64,000 nt of DNA from an uncultured Cohaesibacter sp. (GCF_963666525.1 NZ_OY762905.1:558001-622000); one strand, 5' to 3'; shown: positions 23,467 through 32,591, counted from the first letter of the stretch. Made by a program: numbers and translations. The notes: generated from the sequence alone by a model not told the origin.

Positions 23467-24309
23467 TCACCTCGGATAGATGATAACGGTGGAACGGAAG
23501 GGCCTGATCATCATGGCCGCGAAATAGAGAGCGGGAGAGCGAAGGCGTCCTGGGCTCCATGGCCGAAGCTGGCTAACGGTTCCCGACGCGATTGTTCCGC
23601 CAACATTGAGCCGCATGGTTTGCTGCACATGGGTGACGGCCTTTGGCCGGATGTGAATGACGTTGCCGACAGACAGTGAGGCTGCAAGCCCCAGTGTCAT
23701 GGCGCTTTCAAGATCAGTCGTGATCGGAGGCAGGATCTTTGTCTGATTGAGGTCCTGGACAACGGCATGAACATAGAGGTCCATGCGGGCACGGGTTTGC
23801 CAGATGAGATCTGTTTGCTGGCTCCAGCGCTTTGTTGCCTCAATTGTCTTCAGGGCAGTTTGCTGCACCTCCAGCCCCAGAGGTTCAATCACAGGGGCGT
23901 CACTATCCCCCAGATTGAGCGTAATGGTATGCGTATCGTGATAGCCCTTTGGCTCCTTTTGCCACCAGTGTTCAATCTCGACGCCAATGCCCAACAGCTC
24001 TTGCCCCAGTTTCACACCGGCGTCCGTGCCCTGCTGTTCATGCAGAGGCCATGCATCATCAATGAGCTTGCGCACCAGCTTGGCAGGCAAGCCATCCGGG
24101 CCGATGAACTCGGTCAGCGAGAAATCATGAACGGCACTGCAAAGGGCTTCATCGGGGATTTCCTCACCGGTGCGCATAAGCAAGCCGGAGAAATCAAAAT
24201 CCGATGCCATCGCATTGAACGCCGCCACGAGAACACGCGTGCGCTCGTCATTGATGCCGGGAGGAATGGCCTTTTGCGGAATGCCGCGTGTGACTGCTTG
24301 ATCAGCCAT
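23467..24309 (-). CDS. Phage tail protein I (P2 gpI-like)
   Basis: The 280-residue protein has the gpI core: FDFSGLLMRTGEEIPDEALC, WPLHEQQGTDAGVKLGQEL, IEHWWQK. In P2, gpI is a baseplate wedge protein. The C-terminal ~90 residues extend beyond P2 gpI. Start ATG 24309 (MADQAVTRG) overlaps the end of gpJ by 8 bp, and it ends 2 bp before the fibre gene. Confidence 0.85.
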   Translation of the reverse strand: MADQAVTRGIPQKAIPPGINDERTRVLVAAFNAMASDFDFSGLLMRTGEEIPDEALCSAVHDFSLTEFIGPDGLPAKLVRKLIDDAWPLHEQQGTDAGVKLGQELLGIGVEIEHWWQKEPKGYHDTHTITLNLGDSDAPVIEPLGLEVQQTALKTIEATKRWSQQTDLIWQTRARMDLYVHAVVQDLNQTKILPPITTDLESAMTLGLAASLSVGNVIHIRPKAVTHVQQTMRLNVGGTIASGTVSQLRPWSPGRLRSPALYFAAMMIRPFRSTVIIYPR

Positions 24310-25450
24310 CAGCGACCTCCACCGCCAGATCAATCGCGGTGACTACGCCGAACTGATGCGGCGCCAACTGACGGTCATTAAGACCGGTCACGTCCAGATC
24401 GATATCAATGAGATTGGAGAAACTGTTCCGGGCGACAACGGTTAAGGCTGAAAGGGCCAGATAGGAACCTAGCCCGCGTTGCCAGATTTCTGCGGCAGTA
24501 GCCAGATCGCTTTCAAGACTGGTCTTGGCCGCTGAGGCATTGCCAGAGACAAAGGCAGTTCCGCTAATGCTAAAACTCACGGCTTCGGCGGGAAAGACAG
24601 AAACATCATCGCCTTGAGGGCGCTTGCCTTCCGGATCGAGCCATTCGGCAACGCGGGCACAATAGTCCGCTGACGGGACACCGTCCTCAAGCAGAACATA
24701 AATCCAGATATGACCGGGCTCGGGTCGAACCACCGCGACGGCGACAATGGCAGAGCTGAAGGCCAGAACCTGTTGGCGGTAGCTTTCCCTTGGCCCCGCT
24801 TTGGAGATCCGGTCATGGGCATAGGCTGCGCGCATGCGCAGGCTGGCGTCGTCCTCTTCGTCAGCCCCGCCTTCCGTCTCGGTCAGATTGGCAACAGAAA
24901 CACCGGCCTGAGGAGCCTGAAAGGTATTGATCTGACCAATGCCCAAGCCGTTCGCCGCGTCACCCTCCTCAGTGGCAGTGGCCCCCACGGTACCGGACAC
25001 TTGACCTGCCTCGATCACCAGTTGCTCATCGGTCGCAAAGGCAAAATCGCCACTAACGACAATCGTGCCTTCAGGCAGAAAGAAGTTTTCGGCCAAAGCT
25101 TCATCCAGCGTGACTTCCAGCTCGCAAGTCGCTGCCGCCGCTTTCAGCCGATAGGTGGAATTGTTGGCGGCAACGACATCAAGATGCTTGCCCTCGGCAA
25201 ACAGCAGCCAGCGCTGTTTCGACGCAATCTGCCCTTCCTGTCCCAGAAGGGCGAAGCCATAGGAAAGAAGATCAATCAGGATCTGCTCATATTGGGCCGG
25301 GTAGAGCGTACGCTGTGGCCCGCTCTCATCATTCTCGAACCAGTCGACCAGCTTTGCTTTCCAGTCCGAGGAATTGACCGTGAAGCACTGCGGAGCGCCA
25401 CGGGCGATCAGTTCCTCTGCGCTATAGGCTGTGATCATACTAGAGGACAT
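24302..25450 (-). CDS. Baseplate assembly protein J
   Basis: This 382-residue member of the gpJ/gp47 family builds the baseplate wedge. The conserved central domain is visible (PQAGVSVANLTETEGGADEE followed by DDASLRMR, then PEPGHIWIYVL). The ATG at 25450 overlaps the gpW stop codon (TGATG), giving translational coupling in the order W-J-I. Confidence 0.88.
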   Translation of the reverse strand: MSSSMITAYSAEELIARGAPQCFTVNSSDWKAKLVDWFENDESGPQRTLYPAQYEQILIDLLSYGFALLGQEGQIASKQRWLLFAEGKHLDVVAANNSTYRLKAAAATCELEVTLDEALAENFFLPEGTIVVSGDFAFATDEQLVIEAGQVSGTVGATATEEGDAANGLGIGQINTFQAPQAGVSVANLTETEGGADEEDDASLRMRAAYAHDRISKAGPRESYRQQVLAFSSAIVAVAVVRPEPGHIWIYVLLEDGVPSADYCARVAEWLDPEGKRPQGDDVSVFPAEAVSFSISGTAFVSGNASAAKTSLESDLATAAEIWQRGLGSYLALSALTVVARNSFSNLIDIDLDVTGLNDRQLAPHQFGVVTAIDLAVEVADG

Positions 25451-25836
25451 CAGGCTGCCCTCTGCAACTGGACCGTGGTGCGCTGGATCTCCTTGAGCAC
25501 GGCTTCGACTGGATACCAACTGATAGTCACCGCATAATGGGCAAAGTCAATCACCTCCGCCTCAATACGGGAGAGCACGATGCGGGGTTCCCATTTGGTG
25601 ATGGCGTCCCAGATTTCTCGTTTGATGGCAGGAATGGCGACAGCAGGCGGTCGGTCGAGATAATTCACCGCGTCGCAGAATTTCTCGGGCTCGGTTGGCA
25701 CCGAGCGCTTTGGCGTCAGGACAATGGTCCGCACTGCCTGGTGCAGATCATCAAGGCCAACAACAATCTCACCCCAAGCGCCTTTAGCGCCCAGAGAGAC
25801 CTTATGTTGCCAATGAAGATATTCGATATGCACCAT
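25450..25836 (-). CDS. Baseplate protein W (gp25-like lysozyme-fold family)
   Basis: The 128-residue protein shows the GPW/gp25 pattern: QAVRTIVLTPKRSVPTEPEK near residue 34, then EPRIVLSRIE. In P2 and T4 this protein forms the inner baseplate wedge. It is the first gene after the putative late-promoter dyad at 25902-25912. Confidence 0.88.
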   Translation of the reverse strand: MVHIEYLHWQHKVSLGAKGAWGEIVVGLDDLHQAVRTIVLTPKRSVPTEPEKFCDAVNYLDRPPAVAIPAIKREIWDAITKWEPRIVLSRIEAEVIDFAHYAVTISWYPVEAVLKEIQRTTVQLQRAA

Positions 25837-25901
25837 GCCGACAGATCCGCGTTGGAAATGAACCTGTCAGCAGAATAGGGAAAGACGGGATTGGAGGTTA
25901 C

Positions 25902-25912
25902 GGAAGTGTTCC
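25902..25912 (-). promoter_or_regulatory. Putative late-activator site upstream of baseplate W
   Basis: GGAACACTTCC on the minus strand is identical to the site before the endolysin gene and one base different from that before the protease gene. It lies 66 bp upstream of the W start, and a TATTCT -10-like box follows about 25 bp downstream. It directly abuts the stop codon of the inserted membrane-protein gene. The function is inferred from position. Confidence 0.5.
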
Positions 25913-25914
25913 AA

Positions 25915-26502
25915 CTAGGGGGATGGTGGCACTGCGGGTTGGTACGAAACATAAAATGCGATAAGGCCACCACATAGCGCTAAAAAGGAGCAGAAACCCA
26001 AGACTATTGCAACCCAAAGCAGTAGCGAACCTCTGGCTTGTAACTTTTTAGTTTTCCCATCCTTATCTTCAACAATGTAAGGAGGATCTGTCAATTTTAT
26101 ACGGCATTGAATTGATTGAGAGAAAAGAAATTGCGATAGGTAAGCTACCCCAGTTGCTGCAAAAGCAAATGTAACCCCAAGCAAAAATGAAATTAGCGAT
26201 CCTAAAGACAACTGCATTTTTGGAGATGCAACAAGAGCAGCTAGCATACCTGCATTTGAAATATAGGCTGCCCGTAGTGTTAGAGCTCCAAATTTCTGGG
26301 CCGCCTCATTAAATGACGCTTGCTCATTGTCAGAAGCACTCCAATGATGCTCCGCCAATCGCAAATACTCCTGCCGATATGCCAGATAGTTCTGAGTTAA
26401 TTGTTCTCTTTTCCTTTCTTTCTCTTCGTTGGTAATATTCATTTCCATCACACGGTTGATTTGCTCGGTGTGAAAGTCCCCAAGTTCTTTAATGGTTGTC
26501 AT
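25915..26502 (-). CDS. Inserted membrane protein of unknown function (moron)
   Basis: The 195-residue protein has a charged, coiled-coil-like N-terminal ~70 residues and at least two strong membrane segments (around residues 107-135 and 163-187). It separates gpV from gpW, which are adjacent in P2-like phages, and is richer in A+T than its neighbours. This suggests a late acquisition. Small membrane proteins in such places are sometimes superinfection-exclusion factors; nothing in the sequence proves that. I start at ATG 26502 (MTTIKELGDFH). Confidence 0.75.
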   Translation of the reverse strand: MTTIKELGDFHTEQINRVMEMNITNEEKERKREQLTQNYLAYRQEYLRLAEHHWSASDNEQASFNEAAQKFGALTLRAAYISNAGMLAALVASPKMQLSLGSLISFLLGVTFAFAATGVAYLSQFLFSQSIQCRIKLTDPPYIVEDKDGKTKKLQARGSLLLWVAIVLGFCSFLALCGGLIAFYVSYQPAVPPSP

Positions 26503-26569
26503 AATGAGCCATCCAATAGAATCGTCCCCTCCTAAGTCTAGCAAAGAAGGAGCAATGGAAGAAGTAACC

Positions 26570-27100
26570 TCAACCCGGCACTCCAGTCTTGCTAGGCCCT
26601 GTCAGCACATCCAGATGCTTGTGATCATCCCCGACCGTCTGGCCGTTATGGGTGAAGATCCCGCCTTCCGCTTGGAAATCACCAGTTACCTTGACATTGG
26701 CGGTGATATGCAGGTCTGAGCCTTCCAGCACAGCCGAGTTGAACCCCTTGATCGTGACGTTGCCACTCGCCCGGTCGATGATCATCTCCATGCCGCTGGC
26801 AAAGACCTTGTGCTCGACGCCCGGATCATCCGTTGGAGCGCTATCCTCGCTGTTCCAGCAAGAGCCAAGAACGCAGCCGTCCTCGCCATCCCAGTCAATG
26901 AGGCAATTGACCTGTTCGCCGACATTGGGCATGGACCAGCTCTTGTTGGCTCCGGTGCCGCCCTGATTGGCATTCAGCCAGAAGCTGTCGGTTTCGTCTT
27001 CATCGCCGAAGGTAACGCGGATACGCCCCTTCTTGATTTCCTTGACGGTCCCGCGCCTGTAGGGCGAATTCTTCTCATTGTTGCGAAAGCGCTCAGTCAT
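26570..27100 (-). CDS. Baseplate spike protein V (P2 gpV-like)
   Basis: The 176-residue protein has an N-terminal OB-fold domain (YRRGTVKEIKKGRIRVTFGD ... VGEQVNCLIDWDGEDGCVLG) and a C-terminal beta-helical part ending in HDGQT-like GIFTHNGQTVGDDHKH. GpV forms the membrane-piercing spike. ATG 27100 follows the gpD stop closely, with AAGGGG upstream. Confidence 0.87.
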   Translation of the reverse strand: MTERFRNNEKNSPYRRGTVKEIKKGRIRVTFGDEDETDSFWLNANQGGTGANKSWSMPNVGEQVNCLIDWDGEDGCVLGSCWNSEDSAPTDDPGVEHKVFASGMEMIIDRASGNVTIKGFNSAVLEGSDLHITANVKVTGDFQAEGGIFTHNGQTVGDDHKHLDVLTGPSKTGVPG

Positions 27101-27101
27101 C

Positions 27102-28097
27102 TCAAATCCCCTTGAGGTCAAGTCTGCTGGTGTAGTGGCCGCGTTTGACGGAATGGGTGGCTTTGTGAATAAGGTAGTTGCCAGCATAGCGGCCAAATGT
27201 GGAGCCAAGCGCAACAACGAGGCCAGCCACCAAGGTGGGATCGCCTACCAGCGACAGACTGGCCGTGCGCTTGTTCTCATTGGCCTTTGCCAATCGACCC
27301 TTTGCCAGCTTCTTGGCTTGCTCCTCATTTTCCACCCGCTCATCGATCTTCAGCACGTCGCCGGATTTGGAAGCAAGATCCTGCACTTCACCCTTGATCA
27401 GCGTCTTGGAGGTGGGATCGAGATAGCAAACCTTGGCCTTCTTGTATGTTTTGGAGGACTGATCTTTCGCCTGCCAGCGGGTGATTTTGGTGGGAGCGGT
27501 CAGTTCGAATGTCTTGACTGGCCCCTGTTGTTCCAGATCTTCCCGTTTGTAGAACACGAGCTGTTTATGCTTGATGGAGACGAAATACCCGAAGTCCTCG
27601 GCCAACCGCTTGATATAGGCAAGATCCCGCTCGCGGCGCTGACGCTTGTAGTCGAACTTGATGTCTTCGATATCGCCCGAAACGGTGTAACCGAGGGTTT
27701 CTGCCGTTTCGGTGATGATCTTTTTAAGGTTGGTCTTCTCAGAGCCTTTGCTCTTCTGGGTGCGCTGATCCTTGTCCGGAAAGGCTGATGTGGCCCTGAA
27801 ACAGACAATGTCATTGCCACGGGAACCGCTGGCATCCGGGATGTCGACCTGATAGGAGCCGCAAGGCATCATCAAACCGCCTTTGTAGCCGATGCTCGCC
27901 TCAACGATATCGCCTTCGTCCGGACGCCACGCGCCCCGCCAGAGGCCGGTATCATCCCGCAACCGCACGGCAACCTCATCGGCCTTGCCGTGCAGATTAT
28001 CCGTCCAGGTGAAGTCCAGAAGGAAGGGCGCGAAGTCTGATCCGACATCGATGCCGTTGATGATCAAGGAGACGGCGGGTTCAGCAAGCTGGCTCAT
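27102..28097 (-). CDS. Baseplate hub / late control D protein (P2 gpD-like)
   Basis: The 331-residue protein has the gpD/gp27-like architecture: WTDNLHGKADEVAVRLRDDT, then the LAYIKRLAEDFGYFVSIKHK region, and a C-terminal NYLIHKATHSVKRGHYTSRL. It forms the hub that links the spike to the tail tube. Its ATG overlaps the gpX stop (ATGA). Confidence 0.9.
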   Translation of the reverse strand: MSQLAEPAVSLIINGIDVGSDFAPFLLDFTWTDNLHGKADEVAVRLRDDTGLWRGAWRPDEGDIVEASIGYKGGLMMPCGSYQVDIPDASGSRGNDIVCFRATSAFPDKDQRTQKSKGSEKTNLKKIITETAETLGYTVSGDIEDIKFDYKRQRRERDLAYIKRLAEDFGYFVSIKHKQLVFYKREDLEQQGPVKTFELTAPTKITRWQAKDQSSKTYKKAKVCYLDPTSKTLIKGEVQDLASKSGDVLKIDERVENEEQAKKLAKGRLAKANENKRTASLSLVGDPTLVAGLVVALGSTFGRYAGNYLIHKATHSVKRGHYTSRLDLKGI

Positions 28098-28357
28098 GAG
28101 TTGCCAGTCCGTTTCCAGGGTGGCAACTGGCTGTCATCTAGCGCCGATTGCTCGATCACCGGGATACGCAGGGTCAGACCGGTTGGCAGCAGAGCAGGAA
28201 TGGATAGCAGAGACGTGACATAGAGATCCCGGTTCTCTTCAATGATCAGCGTGTCCTTGCTGGCGTCACCATAATAGTCCCATGCCAAAAGATCCCAACG
28301 ATCCCCGGCAACCGTTAAATGCTCAAGATATTCACCCGTTTTAACGACCTCAGCCAT
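28094..28357 (-). CDS. Tail protein X (LysM-like, P2 gpX family)
   Basis: The 87-residue protein has the gpX core TVAGDRWDLLAWDYYGDASK, an LysM-like fold that binds at the tube/hub junction. I start at MAEVVKTGEY (28357); one more ATG codon lies directly upstream. It stands between gpU and gpD as in P2. Confidence 0.88.
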   Translation of the reverse strand: MAEVVKTGEYLEHLTVAGDRWDLLAWDYYGDASKDTLIIEENRDLYVTSLLSIPALLPTGLTLRIPVIEQSALDDSQLPPWKRTGNS

Positions 28358-28360
28358 CAC

Positions 28361-28834
28361 CTATCCTTTCTTGGTCAGGGGATTGATGAGGGCTGACGCG
28401 GCTGTTGCAAGTGCCGAGACCGCAGAGCTGAAGGAGATGGCCGCGCCGGGAACTTCCAGCAGCTCAATGCTGGCCGACAGGCGAACGATACGGCCACCCT
28501 TTGTGGTCTTCTCAATTGTGGGAGACACAGACGTGATCTGATAATGGGTGCCGTCATAGTCACCATAGCCGGACGTGAAGGCCATGACGGAGCCTGATGA
28601 CCGGGCAGCTTTCAGGCGCGCATATTCCGATTGGGGATCGCAGAAGCTCTCATCGAAAAAGAAGGTAAGGGTCCGTTTGTCTAGTTCTTCACCTGCATAT
28701 TGCGGAACGGGCTTGCCCCGCACCACCTTATGCTGATGGATGCTGTTGCCCCATTTCTGGCTGTCAGACTTCGGGCCGGACATGGCATTGTCCTGCCCCA
28801 GAACGAAGTCACCAAGATAGGCATAGACCGTCAT
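28361..28834 (-). CDS. Tail completion protein U (P2 gpU-like)
   Basis: The 157-residue protein shows gpU features: an N-terminal strand (YAYLGDFVLG), and GEELDKRTLTFFFDESFCDP with a QSEYARLKA helix. In P2, gpU caps the tail. Its start overlaps the last base of the tape-measure stop. Confidence 0.85.
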   Translation of the reverse strand: MTVYAYLGDFVLGQDNAMSGPKSDSQKWGNSIHQHKVVRGKPVPQYAGEELDKRTLTFFFDESFCDPQSEYARLKAARSSGSVMAFTSGYGDYDGTHYQITSVSPTIEKTTKGGRIVRLSASIELLEVPGAAISFSSAVSALATAASALINPLTKKG

Positions 28835-31350
28835 CAGAACTCAAGCCTCCCGTCTTCATCCAGCTTCCGCTTGATCAAATCTACCAACACATCAGCATGT
28901 TCCTCAAGCATGGCTTCAAAATCATCTTCGGAAAGTGAGGAGCCAGATCCAACCGTGATGGTTGGCGCATAATTGAGCTCGATATGTACGCCACCTGTGG
29001 CAGTTGGCGCGCTGGAACTGTTCCCACTCGCCTCCATGGCCAAGGGGCTCGGCGAGACGGCGACGGGAGCGGATGCAGCAAGTGCAGGAGATGCGGTGGC
29101 AACAGATGCCGCAAGGGCCGCCGAGGCTGCTCCCTGACGAATCCTGTCTGACAGACGGGCCAGTTCAGCGAGCTGACCATAATGGGCGATGAAGCCCCCC
29201 TGTGTGGCATAGCTGAGTTCCGGTCCTCTTTCCCCGACCAGCAGCGGGCCGCGTCCATAAGTACCGCCAGAGGCGCGTGCCTGAACCTCTTCGGTTTTGC
29301 CACCACCAAGCCAGGACGGAAGCTTTGGCATCATGGAGGACAGCTTGCTGCTGATACTGGAAACCATCTGGTCGACAAGAGACAGCATGCCATCCCACAG
29401 GGACTTGAGGATTTTGACCCCGGCATCAAACAGGTTGATGTTTGAGAATGTGTCGACAATCTTCTGAATGGCGGCAGGCAGCCCATCGGAAAGCAAAGCT
29501 GGCCAATCAAACAGGGTTTTGAGCTTTTCCCAGAAGCCAGCAAACCACTCCGAAATGGAGCCCCAGTTATTGATCACGAGCCCCAAGGGGCTCCAACCGA
29601 ACAGGGCCTTGAGACCCTCCCATTCAACTTGAGCCAAGCCCTTGATGCCAGCCCAGAAGGATCCGAACCACTCGGTCAGAGCAGACCAATTGTTGACGAT
29701 GAGGCCAAGCGGTGTCCAGCCAAAGAGGGTCTTGAGGGCATCCCATCCTGCTTGCGCCAAGCTTTTGATGCCGGGCCAGAAGGAACCAAACCAACCGGTG
29801 ATCGCCCCCCAATTGCTGGCGATCAGGGCAAGTGGATGCCAGGACAAATTGGACTTGAACCAATCCCATGCACCACTGGCGAGATTGACGATCTGATCCC
29901 AAAGACCGCCGAACCAATCGACAAGACCATCCCAGTTCTCATAAATGAGATAAGCGGCCGCCGCGACGGCTGCAACGCCTGCCACAACCGCCACCACGGG
30001 CAAGGACAGCGCAGCAATGCCAGAGCCAACCAGCACCAGCCCTCCTGCCAATTGCGCAAAGCCAGTGATGATGCTGGCAATGGTGCCCAACAAGGGCAGC
30101 GCGATGAACACGCCAACCAAGCGGTTCCAGCCGCCAAGAGCGTCAGCGGCTGTTTTCAGCCAACTGCCAACCTGCTGGAGCACTGCCCAGAGTTCTTGTC
30201 CGAATGACCAGATGGCCTGAAGGCTAGAAATGATGTTGCTGCTAATTTGCTCTGCAAAAGCTTTCAGGGAGCCGTCTGCCTTCATACGATTGAGCGTGTC
30301 AAGGAAGCCCTGCAGCTTTTCCTTGGCCCAATCAAACACGCCACTCTGAGCAATCAGAAGGCGGAATTGGAACCAATGGTCTGACATGTTCGAAAGCATG
30401 CCGTTCCATGTTCGAGACATTTTTTCGGATGCTCCGGAGGCACGATCAGCCATCAGATCAACCAGCTTGGATATGACGTCCTTGCCCAATTCTCCGGCTG
30501 ACGCCAGTTTCTGAAGCTGGGCTGCGCTCTTGCCTGTTGCCTTTGACAGCATATCCCAGACAGGAATGCCGCGCTCAACCATCTGGTTGATTTCTTCGGT
30601 TTGCAGCTTGCCCTTTGTCCAAGCTTGGCCAACCGCCATAATGATGCCCTGGAGGGTCTCTGCGCCACCACCTGACATGGCCATTGTATCGACCAAGGCG
30701 CGCATGGAACCGTTTGTCGGATCGATGCCGTAAACCTTGAGCTGGCGATAGGCTTCGATCACCTCTGGCAATTCCAGAGGTGTTTTGGCTGCGAAGTCAG
30801 TGATCCAGCCCATAGCTTGTTTTGCTTTTGCGCTGGATTTCTCTAGCGCTTCAAGCTGAACCATATAGGTTTCGACCTGGGCTGCAGGGCCAATGACCAT
30901 GTTGGCAGCACCAGCAGCAGCCCCGGCTGCGCCAAGACCAAGCCCCCCCGCAACCAGAGCACCACGGGCCACTTTGCCAAGGCCTGATTTCATCAAGCCC
31001 GCGCCGTTTCGGATGCGGGCAAGTGCTTGCTTGAGACTGAAGACTTTGCGAATGGCGGTGGAGATGGAACCGGTAAAGCGCCCCATCGCGGCGATGGCGC
31101 TACTGATGGTTCCGCCCAGTGCGGAAGCTGTTGCCTTGAGTGAAGCCATCAAACGGTTGGAGCGTTCAACCTGAGAAGCAAACTTGCCTTGCGCTGCGGC
31201 CTGTGCCTTGGTCTGTCCGGCCTGGGATCGCGCAAGCCTCCCTTGAGCCTTGTTGGCCTTTTCCAGTTTCTGATTGGCACGCAGCAACTTGGCCATGCGC
31301 TTTGTCGCACGGTCTGTAAAGTCAGCAACAATGCCAAGGCGCATGGTCAT
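28834..31350 (-). CDS. Tail tape measure protein
   Basis: The 838-residue protein has an N-terminal coiled coil rich in Ala/Lys/Gln (about residues 15-75). A tape-measure domain follows (ALEKSSAKAKQAMGWITDFA, LQGIIMAVGQAWTKGKLQTE). Hydrophobic membrane-like segments lie around residues 395-465. Next come three Trp-rich ~46-residue repeats (NNW...WFGSFW.GIK.LAQ), encoded at about 29540-29840. Its length sets tail length. It follows the E/E' frameshift gene as in P2-like phages. ATG 31350 has a weak ribosome-binding site; another in-frame ATG lies two codons later. Confidence 0.92.
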   Translation of the reverse strand: MTMRLGIVADFTDRATKRMAKLLRANQKLEKANKAQGRLARSQAGQTKAQAAAQGKFASQVERSNRLMASLKATASALGGTISSAIAAMGRFTGSISTAIRKVFSLKQALARIRNGAGLMKSGLGKVARGALVAGGLGLGAAGAAAGAANMVIGPAAQVETYMVQLEALEKSSAKAKQAMGWITDFAAKTPLELPEVIEAYRQLKVYGIDPTNGSMRALVDTMAMSGGGAETLQGIIMAVGQAWTKGKLQTEEINQMVERGIPVWDMLSKATGKSAAQLQKLASAGELGKDVISKLVDLMADRASGASEKMSRTWNGMLSNMSDHWFQFRLLIAQSGVFDWAKEKLQGFLDTLNRMKADGSLKAFAEQISSNIISSLQAIWSFGQELWAVLQQVGSWLKTAADALGGWNRLVGVFIALPLLGTIASIITGFAQLAGGLVLVGSGIAALSLPVVAVVAGVAAVAAAAYLIYENWDGLVDWFGGLWDQIVNLASGAWDWFKSNLSWHPLALIASNWGAITGWFGSFWPGIKSLAQAGWDALKTLFGWTPLGLIVNNWSALTEWFGSFWAGIKGLAQVEWEGLKALFGWSPLGLVINNWGSISEWFAGFWEKLKTLFDWPALLSDGLPAAIQKIVDTFSNINLFDAGVKILKSLWDGMLSLVDQMVSSISSKLSSMMPKLPSWLGGGKTEEVQARASGGTYGRGPLLVGERGPELSYATQGGFIAHYGQLAELARLSDRIRQGAASAALAASVATASPALAASAPVAVSPSPLAMEASGNSSSAPTATGGVHIELNYAPTITVGSGSSLSEDDFEAMLEEHADVLVDLIKRKLDEDGRLEF

Positions 31351-31359
31351 CAGGAAACT

Positions 31360-31910
31360 CTAACGTTTGGAGGCTTTTTCTACCGCTTTGCGTTCCGCTT
31401 CGGCTCTGGCCTCATCCATTGCCATTTGCTCTTCAAAGACACAGAGGAATTCCTCCTCCTGCATGGCATCGAGATCGGATGAGGCCCAGCCGCGATTGAC
31501 GAGATAGATGTGGCAATCAAGGGAGGAAAGCCTTAGCTCTCCCCCATGTTCGTTAGCCCGTTTCCCTCATCATCCTCGTCTTCGTCATCGGAGCCGAAGA
31601 TTTCCGCCAGCAGCTCGTTGGCATCGGACATCGGGATATATTCGCGGAAATCCGCCTCGGTCAGCTTTTCACCATCAAACAGGCAGATCCGGCAGATATA
31701 GAGGATCTGGGCTTTGCCGAGTTTGTTTTTGGCAAGACGCAGCGCACTGGCCCAGACACCATGCTTGCGGAATTTGGGGAAGGAAACGACAACACCGGTT
31801 TCGGGAAGAGTAAAGCGGGCATCCCCCTCATTGGCGGAACGATAGCTTTTCAGTTTGTCGATGACAGAAGAACGTTTTGTGGTGGCAACACCGGGTTCCG
31901 TGACAGACAT
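31360..31910 (-). CDS. Tail assembly chaperone E-E' (-1 frameshift product)
   Basis: A -1 shift at G GGA AAC (31560-31566) bypasses the E stop and continues to the TAG at 31360, giving about 183 residues. The added part holds IYLVNRGWASSDLDAMQEEE, the W..SDLDAM..EEF pattern of E' proteins in P2-like phages. The frame has no start of its own. The extension ends 10 bp before the tape-measure gene. Frameshifting is known for the family; here it is inferred. Confidence 0.78.
31533..31910 (-). CDS. Tail assembly chaperone E (short product)
   Basis: The 125-residue protein belongs to the P2 gpE-like chaperones that coat the tape measure. It starts MSVTEPGVATTKRSSVIDKL after GAGGAGCTTGCC. Conserved segments are FPKFRKHGVWASALRLAK and ICLFDGEKLTEADF. 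It has an acidic C-terminus and stops just after a -1 slippery site. Confidence 0.82.
   Translation of the reverse strand: MSVTEPGVATTKRSSVIDKLKSYRSANEGDARFTLPETGVVVSFPKFRKHGVWASALRLAKNKLGKAQILYICRICLFDGEKLTEADFREYIPMSDANELLAEIFGSDDEDEDDEGNGLTNMGES
31560..31566 (-). other. Programmed -1 frameshift site (G GGA AAC)
   Basis: The heptamer GGGAAAC lies in the E reading frame as GAG-GGA-AAC (Glu-Gly-Asn), a perfect X XXY YYZ site and close to the G GGA AAG of lambda G/GT. The E stop is 21 bp further on. Confidence 0.75.
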
Positions 31911-32056
31911 GGCAAGCTCCTCATGGGCTATGGAACAAATGACAAAAAGCCCCGCGCATTAAGCTCTTCGCTATTCTCGTCCGAAAACCGCTTGACACTT
32001 TTCGGGAATAGCTTTGGCCGCACGAGGCTTCGTCGCTCACCATGATAGTGAAGAAA

Positions 32057-32572
32057 TCAGCTCCAGAAATCGCCGGAACTGTTCCCTGCACGATTGTTGA
32101 AGACATCAACTTCCAGCAGCGTCTGGTCGCTATCGTGAATGCGCTGGACAAGGCGGGAGCAGGAAAACTCCAGAGGGATATCTTCATTTTCCCCCAGAGA
32201 GACTTCCTGATGTTCGTAGCTGGTGACTCGCAAGGTGAGGATCGAGATGCGCGTGAAAGACCGCTCCGCATCATATCCATCTTCATTGTTGAGATCGACA
32301 TACTGATGGAACTGCAGCTTCTGCGATTTGGTCGGATTGAAGAATGCAGCCATCAGATCCGGCTCAAAGAAGCTCATCGTGAAAGAGCCGCTCAAAGCTT
32401 CCAGAACACGGGTTGGCGGCTCATAGACCGCGACCTGACCCAGCGTCTCGATAGAAACGGTTTTCCATTTGATGGCCGGTAGCTGAAAGCTCTTGGCGAT
32501 GCCAATCAGGCTGTTGTCTTCAAGATAAACATCAGACTGGACCGATTGGCCGTACCGACGATAATCTGCCAT
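32057..32572 (-). CDS. Major tail tube protein (P2 FII-like)
   Basis: The 171-residue protein has typical tube segments: VYLEDNSLIGIAKSFQLPAI, KWKTVSIETLG, and FTMSFFEPDLMAAFF. It polymerises into the inner tail tube. AAGGAG stands before ATG 32572. A 146-bp gap downstream holds imperfect stems (around 31960-32020) but no gene. Confidence 0.88.
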   Translation of the reverse strand: MADYRRYGQSVQSDVYLEDNSLIGIAKSFQLPAIKWKTVSIETLGQVAVYEPPTRVLEALSGSFTMSFFEPDLMAAFFNPTKSQKLQFHQYVDLNNEDGYDAERSFTRISILTLRVTSYEHQEVSLGENEDIPLEFSCSRLVQRIHDSDQTLLEVDVFNNRAGNSSGDFWS

Positions 32573-32591
32573 TGTCTTGCTCCTTTATCGG

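Noticed and set aside
29014-29024. GGAACTGTTCC dyads inside the tape measure gene, and likewise at 32075-32085 in the tail tube gene
   Set aside because: Both fall in codons for Gly-Asn-Ser-Ser within genes and do not precede an operon start at the usual 60-68 bp, so chance is the simpler explanation.
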